Below, in pieces: positions 8,937 through 15,472 of a stretch of DNA of 64,000 bases; within the stretch, counting starts at the first letter, position 1, and every line of letters starts with the position of its first letter. Location of the stretch: the NCBI GenBank assembly GCA_030428705.1, contig JAUIDI010000006.1, positions 124,001-188,000 on the forward strand, written 5' to 3'. The notes under the pieces were generated by a model. It made no database searches. It was not told the origin of the DNA and saw only the letters and a program-made list of their open reading frames with translations. The position numbers were made by a program, and so were the translations under genes. This DNA is from Bacteroidia bacterium. GTDB taxonomy: Bacteria > Bacteroidota > Bacteroidia > Flavobacteriales > Flavobacteriaceae.

Positions 8937-9872
8937 ATGATATCAAGCATTTTCGGCAAAACAAAGCCTATAAATCATATTATCGTTCTGACTTTTCTGT
9001 TCGTTTTATACTGGATCGTACAATTTGTTGGCTTGGAGAACAAGTTTTCCCCTCAACAATTACCCTTTAAGACCTTGGTGCTGGGCGTACTTCTTTTCAG
9101 TGTTTTCTTGGTAAACTTCATTGCAAAACGGAACAAGATGACCGGCCCGAACTCGTTTGCAATGCTATTCTATGGGTTATTGATGCTGGTGTTCACAGAT
9201 ACCTTTGCCGATGATAACGCCATATTTTGCAGTTTCTTTATTTTGCTCGCAACAAGAAGATTGATCAGTCTGCGTTCCTTGAAAAATATAAAGCCCAAAA
9301 TATTCGATGCCACGTTGTGGATATTGATATCGAGCCTATTTTATGAATGGTCCTTGCTATTTCTTTTGCTTGTTTTCGCCGCTATTTACATTTATGAACC
9401 CAAAAATGTCAGGAATTGGCTGGTGCCATTTTCCAGCATGGTTGCTTTTTTTATGATCGGTTTCGGTATGTTGACCCTAGTTGATAATACCGTCTTTTTT
9501 CAAGAACACTATAGCTTTGAACTGAAATTCGACTTATCCTACTTTTTGGACTGGGGAAATAGCACCAAATTGATTGTCTACATTTTAATGGTTTTGATCG
9601 CTATGATTATTTCTTTTCTAAAGCTTGGCAAAACGGGTCTTGGTAAGATTGTGACCATGAGGTTGGCGGTTTTGTCGTTCCTTTTGGGGATTCTCATGAA
9701 GATGCTTGTTGTTTCGCCCGGATCGAACCCGTTGATGGTGACTTTTTTCCCTGCGGCCATTTTTTTTACGAATTATGTGGAAACGATACATAGACAGAAT
9801 TTAAAGGAAGTTGTACTTATGGCATCTATTTTGGTGCCATTCTTAATCTTCATATTCGATATTCTGGTCTAG
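8937..9872 (+). CDS. DUF6427 family integral membrane protein
   Basis: A 311-residue protein with about nine or ten hydrophobic helices and almost no soluble domain. The N-terminus MISSIFGKTKPINHIIV and the later FADDNAIFCSFFILLATRRLISLRS region match the flavobacterial DUF6427 family, whose function is not known. It is divergent from the DUF6341 gene. A TATATTTG box lies just upstream. Nothing in the sequence shows a catalytic site; a structural or transport role in the inner membrane is possible but unsupported. Confidence 0.8.
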   Translation: MISSIFGKTKPINHIIVLTFLFVLYWIVQFVGLENKFSPQQLPFKTLVLGVLLFSVFLVNFIAKRNKMTGPNSFAMLFYGLLMLVFTDTFADDNAIFCSFFILLATRRLISLRSLKNIKPKIFDATLWILISSLFYEWSLLFLLLVFAAIYIYEPKNVRNWLVPFSSMVAFFMIGFGMLTLVDNTVFFQEHYSFELKFDLSYFLDWGNSTKLIVYILMVLIAMIISFLKLGKTGLGKIVTMRLAVLSFLLGILMKMLVVSPGSNPLMVTFFPAAIFFTNYVETIHRQNLKEVVLMASILVPFLIFIFDILV

Positions 9873-9877
9873 TAAAC

Positions 9878-9915
9878 TACCTCGGGGCACCCCGAGAACT
9901 ATCGGGGCCGAGGTA
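9878..9915. repeat. GC-rich nested palindrome (REP-like)
   Basis: Outer arms TACCTCGG (9878-9885) and CCGAGGTA (9908-9915) enclose CCCCGA-GAACTA-TCGGGG (9890-9907). An alternative fold is CTCGGGG-CA-CCCCGAG (9881-9896). It lies immediately after the DUF6427 stop and is far more GC-rich than its surroundings, as in REP-type intergenic elements. It lacks a T-run on either side, so it is not a classical terminator. Confidence 0.7.
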
Positions 9916-9939
9916 TTGAAGAAAACCTTGTTTTTGGAT

Positions 9940-9957
9940 TTCGACGTAAGCGTCGAA
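9940..9957. repeat. 7-bp stem-loop TTCGACG-TAAG-CGTCGAA
   Basis: Perfect inverted repeat with a 4-base loop, the second of three palindromes packed between the DUF6427 and DUF4254 genes. A third, CTCGAT-T-ATCGAG, is at 9968-9980. Confidence 0.6.
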
Positions 9958-9991
9958 GTACTTAAATCTCGATTATCGAGTAAATAAGAGG

Positions 9992-9999
9992 TATCTTTG
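9992..9999 (+). promoter_or_regulatory. -7 box TATCTTTG for the DUF4254 gene
   Basis: Exact TAnnTTTG match 16 bases before ATG 10016. No TTG is found at the -33 distance; the palindrome CTCGATTATCGAG (9968-9980) occupies the upstream side instead, which could mean an activator or repressor site. Confidence 0.55.
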
Positions 10000-10015
10000 C
10001 CAAAATTCAGTACGC

Positions 10016-10618
10016 ATGTTCAGTAAGTTAGCATTTGACATTTTTGAAGAAAGTATCAGGAAATATCACGAAAAAGACGACGTTGATCAAGAATTTTTGA
10101 ACCCATATCCTAAAAACGACATTGCCCATCTCCTGTATCGAAAAAACTGGATCGATACCGTGCAATGGCATTATGAAGATATCATAAGAGACCCTGAAAT
10201 CAAACCGGACGATGCGTTGGCCCTTAAACGCAAGATCGATGCAAGCAACCAGGATCGTACCGATTTGGTCGAATACATAGACAGCTATTTTTTGAATAAA
10301 TACCAATCGGTAGAAATCAAGGAAAATGCCACTATCAATACTGAAAGTCCGGCTTGGGCGATTGACAGGTTGTCCATTTTGGCGTTAAAAATCTATCATA
10401 TGCGCGAAGAATCCAACCGAGAAGATGCCACGCCCGAACATATGTCAAAGTGCCGTGAAAAGTTGGATGTGCTTTTAGAGCAGCAAAAAGACCTTTCGTC
10501 GGCCATTGACCAACTTTTGTTGGATATCGAAGCGGGCAAAAAGTATATGAAGGTCTATAAACAAATGAAGATGTACAATGATGAGGAATTAAACCCCGTC
10601 CTTCGTGGCACCAAGTGA
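10016..10618 (+). CDS. DUF4254 domain-containing protein
   Basis: A 200-residue, mainly helical soluble protein. The core HLLYRKNWIDTVQWHYEDIIRDP and the following SNQDRTDLVEYID segment match the DUF4254 family of Bacteroidota, commonly found just before an ADP-heptose:LPS heptosyltransferase-like gene, as here. The 3' end overlaps that gene by 14 bases, implying coupled expression and a linked role in lipopolysaccharide or other glycan assembly (inference from context). No catalytic motif is recognised. It has its own TATCTTTG promoter box. Confidence 0.82.
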   Translation: MFSKLAFDIFEESIRKYHEKDDVDQEFLNPYPKNDIAHLLYRKNWIDTVQWHYEDIIRDPEIKPDDALALKRKIDASNQDRTDLVEYIDSYFLNKYQSVEIKENATINTESPAWAIDRLSILALKIYHMREESNREDATPEHMSKCREKLDVLLEQQKDLSSAIDQLLLDIEAGKKYMKVYKQMKMYNDEELNPVLRGTK

Positions 10619-11660
10619 ACAACGTGCGAAACATATCCTCGTCATCCGTCTTTCGGCAATGGGTGATGTGGCAATGACCGTTCCCGTACTGACGGCCCTC
10701 GAAAAACAACATCCCCGTTTAAAGATTACCATACTGACAAGACAGTATTTTCATACAATGTTTTCCCAACTAAACAATACCAACGTTTATACGGCCGACG
10801 TTAAAGGGAAACATAAAGGCCCGTTGGGCCTTTGGAAACTGTATAAAGAATTGAAAGCACTTGATATTGATGCCGTTGCCGACCTGCATAATGTATTGCG
10901 CAGTAATATACTTAAAAGCTATTTTCGACTTGGCGGAATCCCATTTCACCAATTGGACAAGGGAAGGGAAGCGAAAAAGGCACTAACAGCGTCGAAGAAC
11001 AAGGTCTTTAAGCCCTTAAAGACGACCCATGAACGATACGCCGATGTTTTTATGCGAATGGGTTTCCCTGTGGACCTTTCACAAGCACCATTGCTCAAAA
11101 AAGAGAAATTATCGAATCGAATTCTGGCCTTGGTCGGCCGGAGTACGAAAAAGTGGATCGGTATCGCCCCGTTCGCCGCGCATGTTGGAAAAATGTATCC
11201 CTTGGATTTTATGGAAGAGGCCATTAGTGGTTTAAATGCGACTTCGGACTATCAAATATTGTTATTTGGCGGAGGGGAAGCGGAACTTAAGCAACTTGGT
11301 AGGTTGGCCGAAGCGTATGATAATTGCTTGAATATTGCAGGAAAACTTTCGTTTCAGGAAGAATTGGCCTTGATTTCCAATTTGGACCTGATGATATCCA
11401 TGGATAGTGCCAACGGCCATCTTGCCGCTATGTACGGTATTCCTGTTTTGACTCTGTGGGGAGTGACACATCCATACGCGGGGTTCTATCCATTTGGGCA
11501 GGATGCCAACAATGCGCTTTTGGCGGATAGGGAGCAGTTCCCGCTGATACCCACATCGATATATGGCAACAAAGCCCCATCAGGTTATGAGCGAGTGATG
11601 GGGACAATTCGTCCCGTACAAATAGTTGACAAGGTTAGTGAAATTCTTGGGAAACCTTGA
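10605..11660 (+). CDS. glycosyltransferase family 9 (heptosyltransferase-like)
   Basis: A 351-residue GT-B enzyme. The N-terminus KHILVIRLSAMGDVAMTVPVL is the family 9 acceptor-side motif; the C-terminal half has WIGIAPFAAH, GGGEAELKQL and the ISMDSANGHLAAMYGIPVLTLWG segment that binds the ADP-sugar in heptosyltransferases. It would add a heptose or similar sugar to lipid A-core or another envelope glycan on the cytoplasmic face. GTG at 10605 is the only start that keeps the N-terminal motif intact; it lies inside the DUF4254 gene, so translation is probably coupled. Sugar specificity is not deducible. Confidence 0.9.
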   Translation: MAPSEQRAKHILVIRLSAMGDVAMTVPVLTALEKQHPRLKITILTRQYFHTMFSQLNNTNVYTADVKGKHKGPLGLWKLYKELKALDIDAVADLHNVLRSNILKSYFRLGGIPFHQLDKGREAKKALTASKNKVFKPLKTTHERYADVFMRMGFPVDLSQAPLLKKEKLSNRILALVGRSTKKWIGIAPFAAHVGKMYPLDFMEEAISGLNATSDYQILLFGGGEAELKQLGRLAEAYDNCLNIAGKLSFQEELALISNLDLMISMDSANGHLAAMYGIPVLTLWGVTHPYAGFYPFGQDANNALLADREQFPLIPTSIYGNKAPSGYERVMGTIRPVQIVDKVSEILGKP

Positions 11661-11667
11661 TTATATC

Positions 11668-12285
11668 CTACACGGAAGTGGGGCTGGCCTCAATGGATTT
11701 AAAGTATTGGCGCAATTGGGCCATAAAGCGATACTTTCTGGCACTGGGCGCCGATTCGACCATTAAGGTGCGAATTCCTATAAAGGAACTCATCAAATAA
11801 ACGGCTGCCCCTTCGCTATCGACATGCCTGTCGATATAACCATTGAACTTACCACGTTGGATGGCGGATACCAAGTTCACTTCCCAAACCTTAAGAATAT
11901 CGTTTAGAGGAGCCATTATTCTCGGATTTCTTCCGTTGAACTCGTTCAGAAAGTTACTTAACAAAAAACCATAGTCCATTTCATTGTGAACGGCACATTC
12001 CAGCGCCTCGTCAAAACAATTGGTTATCAATTGCAACGGATTTTCATGGCCTTCTATAGGTTCGATCAACATGCTATACACTTTGCGCACCAATAGGTTT
12101 TGAATAATCTGGATGAAGAAATCCTCTTTTGATTCGTAGTGGTAATAGAAAGCGCCTTTCGAAAGCGAGAGTTCTTTTAAGATATCATCGACACTGGTGT
12201 TACTGTATCCCTTTGAATAGAATAATTCAAGGCCTTTGACCTCCATGCGCTGCATTGTTGCCAATCGTTTTAAGTTTTTTTCCAT
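11668..12285 (-). CDS. TetR/AcrR family transcriptional regulator
   Basis: A 205-residue regulator. Residues ~10-57 form the TetR DNA-binding domain (GLELFYSKGYSNTSVDDI, LSLSKGAFYYHYESKEDFF); the rest is the helical ligand-binding and dimer domain, diverged as usual. A perfect AGACCA-TT-TGGTCT dyad lies 26-39 bases upstream of its start, consistent with autorepression. Further ACC-N4-GGT dyads lie between it and degP, around the arsenosugar-associated genes on the same strand, so those are the likely targets. The ligand is unknown; arsenic-linked or electrophile ligands are possible given the NemR-like operator form, but this is inference. Confidence 0.92.
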   Translation of the reverse strand: MEKNLKRLATMQRMEVKGLELFYSKGYSNTSVDDILKELSLSKGAFYYHYESKEDFFIQIIQNLLVRKVYSMLIEPIEGHENPLQLITNCFDEALECAVHNEMDYGFLLSNFLNEFNGRNPRIMAPLNDILKVWEVNLVSAIQRGKFNGYIDRHVDSEGAAVYLMSSFIGIRTLMVESAPSARKYRFMAQLRQYFKSIEASPTSV

Positions 12286-12310
12286 AAGATTCGGGGTTTT
12301 GGTTAATTAA

Positions 12311-12324
12311 AGACCATTTGGTCT
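12311..12324. promoter_or_regulatory. TetR-type operator 1 (AGACCATTTGGTCT)
   Basis: Perfect 6+2+6 inverted repeat, equivalently GACC-N4-GGTC, just upstream of the TetR gene and just downstream of a possible minus-strand -7 box TAACTTTA (12347-12340). Confidence 0.7.
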
Positions 12325-12434
12325 GTTACATAAACTCCGTAAAGTTAAATTTGTTGGGCGATTGGCGCTATTTGGTACTATTTTTCGATGAAATGCAGTG
12401 AAATTTGAAAATGGGGTATTCGAAGAAGATGCAA

Positions 12435-12451
12435 CCGACCTGTTGGTTGGT
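12435..12451. promoter_or_regulatory. TetR-type operator 2 (ACCGACC-TGTT-GGTTGGT)
   Basis: Dyad with six of seven symmetric positions and the same ACC-N4-GGT core. It overlaps the TTG element of a plus-strand promoter (12443-12474). Confidence 0.5.
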
Positions 12452-12474
12452 CTGGTATCGCGATTTTATCTTTG
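12443..12474 (+). promoter_or_regulatory. plus-strand promoter TTG-N21-TATCTTTG facing into the arsS 3' end
   Basis: TTG at 12443-12445 (or 12447-12449, spacing 17) and an exact TATCTTTG at 12467-12474. No plus-strand gene lies downstream; transcription would run antisense to arsS. The only start codon nearby (12480) opens a 13-codon frame. Confidence 0.45.
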
Positions 12475-12523
12475 CAGAAATGCATTTTAATACAAAAAGC
12501 AGTAAAAAAGAGGGAGTCTAGGA

Positions 12524-13579
12524 TTAAGCCACGGTACCTTGACAACTGCTTCCCGCACCTGCGGTACAACCGTAACAATGTTGAGAAATAATGATGTTTC
12601 TGTCATTCAATATAGCCTCATTATAGTCTTTGATGTGCTTGACCTTGCTGGCCACTTTCAAATCGAGCATCTGGTTGAAATCGCAATCGTACAGCCAACC
12701 GTCCCAACTGACCGAAATGGTATTGGTGCACATCACGTTTTCGACGGCCGCCGGGTTGTAGGCATCCACAAGGGCGTACATATAGTCCTCATAATTTTCC
12801 GAAGCGATCAAATAATCCAAAAACCGGGCAATAGGCAAATTGGTAATGGCAAAAAGGTTGTGGAACCGAATATCGAAATCTTCTTTTAAGGCTTTTTTGA
12901 AGTCTTTTTCCATAGCAGTTTGGTCTCCCGGTAAATAAGCGCCGGAAGGATTATAGACCAAGTCTAACCGCAAAGGACTGTCGGGCATACCATAACCCAC
13001 GGCGTTCAATTCTTGCAGGGCCTTTATCGATTTGTCGAAAACACCGTCACCACGTTGTTTGTCCGTTTTTCCACGGGTATAATGGGGCATCGAGGAAATG
13101 ACATGAACATTGTGTTTCTTAAAGAATTCGGGCAAATCGTGGTATTTTTTGTTCGCCCGGATGATGGTCAGGTTCGAACGTACGATAAAATCCTGGATGC
13201 CCGCTTTGGCCGATTCTTCGACAAACCAACGAAAATCGGGATTCATTTCCGGTGCGCCGCCCGTTAGGTCCAACGTATGCGCCCCGGTATTTTTGATGAC
13301 CTCCAAACAAAGTTGCATCGTTTCGCGTGTCATGATTTCTTTTCGATCGGGACCCGCATCGACATGGCAGTGCTCACACACCTGATTGCACATGTAACCT
13401 ACATTGATTTGTAGTATTTCCAGTTTCTTAGGCCGCAATGGGAATCGGCCAATATTGGCGATTTTATCCTTGAAATAGGGCAGTTCGCCATCGGCAAAAA
13501 GACCTCCGTTCAGTATTTCGAGCTGTTTGTTTTTTTGGGCGAGCACTTCGTGCCTAGCTTTTAACGATTTTGTAGCCAT
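12524..13579 (-). CDS. arsS: arsenosugar biosynthesis radical SAM protein ArsS
   Basis: A 351-residue radical SAM enzyme with the cluster motif CNQVCEHC (C64, C68, C71) followed by HVDAGPDR, LDLTGGAPEMNPDF and SNLTI, and a C-terminal DUF3641-type domain (from about residue 225) ending with a cysteine-rich HCYGCTAGAGSSCQG tail. This is the ArsS pattern; ArsS is proposed to attach the 5'-deoxyadenosyl group to dimethylarsenite in arsenosugar formation. Upstream on the same strand are the peroxidase-like and DUF2064 genes that usually accompany it. The methyltransferase arsM is not in the window. A long bulged hairpin lies between this gene and the one upstream. Confidence 0.93.
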   Translation of the reverse strand: MATKSLKARHEVLAQKNKQLEILNGGLFADGELPYFKDKIANIGRFPLRPKKLEILQINVGYMCNQVCEHCHVDAGPDRKEIMTRETMQLCLEVIKNTGAHTLDLTGGAPEMNPDFRWFVEESAKAGIQDFIVRSNLTIIRANKKYHDLPEFFKKHNVHVISSMPHYTRGKTDKQRGDGVFDKSIKALQELNAVGYGMPDSPLRLDLVYNPSGAYLPGDQTAMEKDFKKALKEDFDIRFHNLFAITNLPIARFLDYLIASENYEDYMYALVDAYNPAAVENVMCTNTISVSWDGWLYDCDFNQMLDLKVASKVKHIKDYNEAILNDRNIIISQHCYGCTAGAGSSCQGTVA

Positions 13580-13650
13580 CTGATGTTATCTAAAATTTGC
13601 TTGTTATCGATTAACAAGCATATGATATAAAGGGACTAAGGTACCTGAAA

Positions 13651-13714
13651 TAGGTACGAAGTTTGAAATACGAAGTACGAAGACACTTTTGTCAAACTTC
13701 GTATTTCGTACCTA
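13651..13714. repeat. 18-bp bulged inverted repeat in the arsS upstream region
   Basis: TAGGTACGAA (13651-13660) and ATACGAAG (13668-13675) pair with CTTCGTAT (13697-13704) and TTCGTACCTA (13705-13714); the left arm has a 7-base bulge. The arms are built from TACGAAG units. It could process or attenuate the message between the peroxidase-like gene and arsS, or be a mobile palindromic repeat. Confidence 0.6.
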
Positions 13715-13729
13715 GCACTTTGTACTTCA

Positions 13730-14065
13730 TCACATACTTAACTTATTATACTTGTTCATCATTTGTACCCCGTGTACCAAGGTAGCTCCGCTTTCGATTG
13801 CGGCCCCGGCATGAACGGCTTCCATCATTTCTTCTTTGGTGATGCCCTTTTCAAGCCCGTCCTTGGTGTAGGCATCGATACAATAGGGGCATTTGACCAC
13901 ATGGGCCACCGCCAGGGCGATCAATGATTTTTCCCGGGCGGAAAGCGCACCTTCTTCAAAGACCTTTCCGTAATAGTCGAAAAATTTAGTGCCGAGCTCT
14001 TCGCTCCATTCCGTAATCTTACCGAATTTGCGCAAATCGGCCGCATCGTAATATGTATTTGCCAT
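13730..14065 (-). CDS. arsenosugar biosynthesis-associated peroxidase-like protein (AhpD/CMD fold)
   Basis: A 111-residue carboxymuconolactone decarboxylase/AhpD-fold protein. It has the CPYC redox pair followed by IDAYTKDGLEKG and the EEMMEAVHAGAAIESGATLVHG segment. The start MANTYYDAADLRKFG and these motifs match the small peroxidase-like family found with ArsS. It may reduce peroxide or handle a thiol-arsenic intermediate; no direct function is known to me. It is 88 bases from the DUF2064 gene and 150 bases from arsS on the same strand. Confidence 0.88.
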   Translation of the reverse strand: MANTYYDAADLRKFGKITEWSEELGTKFFDYYGKVFEEGALSAREKSLIALAVAHVVKCPYCIDAYTKDGLEKGITKEEMMEAVHAGAAIESGATLVHGVQMMNKYNKLSM

Positions 14066-14153
14066 GTGTTGTTATTTAATAATTGATTAATTGGGAAACC
14101 AAGGCCCAGGGGCCACGATTCCATGAGAATTCTTAAAAGGGAAAAAGTGATTA

Positions 14154-14861
14154 CTAAAAAGAGGGAAAGGGCGACCCTTTGTTGAAAAAGTTTTGGCTGT
14201 AAAGGGTCTCGATATAAGAGGACGGAGGAGTTTTTGCTCTGTGATTGGAGGAAATGATCAATCGAATAATATGCAGTACGTTCTCCGCGATTCCTGCAAC
14301 GTGCTTTGCGATTATTCTTGCATCCGAAATGGTATCGATATCAAATAGGACGGGAAGCATTGCGATTTCCTTTCCGTTACTGGATAGAAAGTTGACGATT
14401 TCCTCCCTTAATCCGGAAGTCTGCCATGAAAGCACTTCAAAAACTGATTTTTTGAAATCGGAACGGTGCAGTCCCATCAAATAGAATCCGCCGTCCGCAG
14501 AAGGACCGATAATCGCCTTTTTGGTTTCCAAGGCGGTCAATGCGGTTTTAAGATGGGCTTTGGCCATGTGCGGGCTATCGTTGCCGACAGTAATGATATT
14601 TTCATAACCCCGCTCGAAGACATATTGTATGGCATTTGCAAAACGTTCGCCAAAGGAATCTCCTTGCTGCTCGGTCTCCGTGAAGTGAAAAAAGGGGATT
14701 CCGGTCATTTTGACCGTTTTCAGGGTATTGGCGGTAAGCGCATCGAAAAGTCGGCTTCCGTATTTGATGGCTTTATACTTCGTTTCTTCGCTTGAAGAAT
14801 TAGCGAAGACCAAAATGGCCGTAGTATGTTCGTGCTTTGTTTCCATCAATCGACGATGCAA
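14154..14861 (-). CDS. DUF2064 (glycosyltransferase-fold) protein of the arsenosugar set
   Basis: A 235-residue protein of the DUF2064/TIGR04282 type, a GT-A-like nucleotidyl or glycosyl transferase fold often found in arsenosugar loci. Signature segments are GDSFGERFANAI, ITVGNDSPHM and IIGPSADGGFYLMGL, with WQTSGL later and DIDTISDA near the C-terminus. The first Met is used; a second Met at residue 6 (METKHEH) is an alternative. Expected role: building the sugar part of arsenosugars, inferred from gene neighbourhood. The upstream region holds an AGACC-TCAA-GGTCG dyad about 100 bases away. Confidence 0.85.
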   Translation of the reverse strand: MHRRLMETKHEHTTAILVFANSSSEETKYKAIKYGSRLFDALTANTLKTVKMTGIPFFHFTETEQQGDSFGERFANAIQYVFERGYENIITVGNDSPHMAKAHLKTALTALETKKAIIGPSADGGFYLMGLHRSDFKKSVFEVLSWQTSGLREEIVNFLSSNGKEIAMLPVLFDIDTISDARIIAKHVAGIAENVLHIIRLIISSNHRAKTPPSSYIETLYSQNFFNKGSPFPSF

Positions 14862-14961
14862 TGTAAACTTACGATAAAAAAGGCTTCGGTATTTGGTCGT
14901 TCGCCGACTTTTTTAATTACACTTCACCAAGAATTTAACGCTTTTCGGTAAATCAATGAAC

Positions 14962-14975
14962 AGACCTCAAGGTCG
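14962..14975. promoter_or_regulatory. TetR-type operator 3 (AGACCTCAAGGTCG)
   Basis: GACC-TCAA-GGTC perfect dyad, about 100 bases upstream of the DUF2064 start; same ACC-N4-GGT core as the site in front of the TetR gene. Confidence 0.55.
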
Positions 14976-15075
14976 GTTTTAGGTTTTTAACTTTGATGTA
15001 TTATTATCCCATAAACGGTTTATTCCAGTGGATTTATCGATGAACTGCATCGACTCGAATCTTCAATGGGCTAAT

Positions 15076-15108
15076 TTGGTATGGCCCAAACCGACCGGTC
15101 TAATTTTG
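15076..15108 (+). promoter_or_regulatory. promoter TTG-N22-TAATTTTG with embedded TetR-type operator 4
   Basis: TTG at 15076-15078 and TAATTTTG at 15101-15108. Between them lies ACC-GACC-GGT (15090-15099, right half GGTCTA), in the position where a bound repressor would block RNA polymerase. The first gene downstream is degP at 15473. Confidence 0.55.
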
Positions 15109-15472
15109 GTGCACTAATTTTAAAATAATTTTAGCATTTTCCATTCTCTTATTGGCATAAGGTTTGTCCGATTAAGTGCGAAATCAAAGTTCTTTAACGT
15201 ACGGGAAAGTCGGCATATGGTCTATCGTAATGGTTGGCCGTATATCTTGTTTTTTTGTAGTTGACCACCAAAACGGTGTTGCAAGATGAAGGCTTAAACA
15301 ACCCTTTTCCCATGCCCGATTATTGGAAGGACCGAAAAAGGGAAGCATAGACCGACCGCCAACAGATCCAGCGAAAGAAAATGACATTTTGTCGGCTTTA
15401 AGCGACATTTTTTCAGTTTTGATTTCAAGGATTCAAATGTTTCGCATAGTAATATTTAATAAACGTTAAAAA

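Larger units (their letters stand above)
14862..15472. other. 611-bp intergenic region before degP with regulatory sites but no gene
   Basis: No plus-strand frame above 20 codons starts here, and the minus-strand frame at 15184-15408 (74 codons) has no family features. It contains two TetR-like dyads (14962-14975 and 15090-15099) and a promoter at 15076-15108, which would give degP a leader of about 360 bases unless a small RNA is made. The final 60 bases before degP are AT-rich. Confidence 0.5.

Noticed and set aside
15184-15408. 74-codon minus-strand frame before degP
   Set aside because: No recognisable motif, odd composition, no promoter box on that strand.
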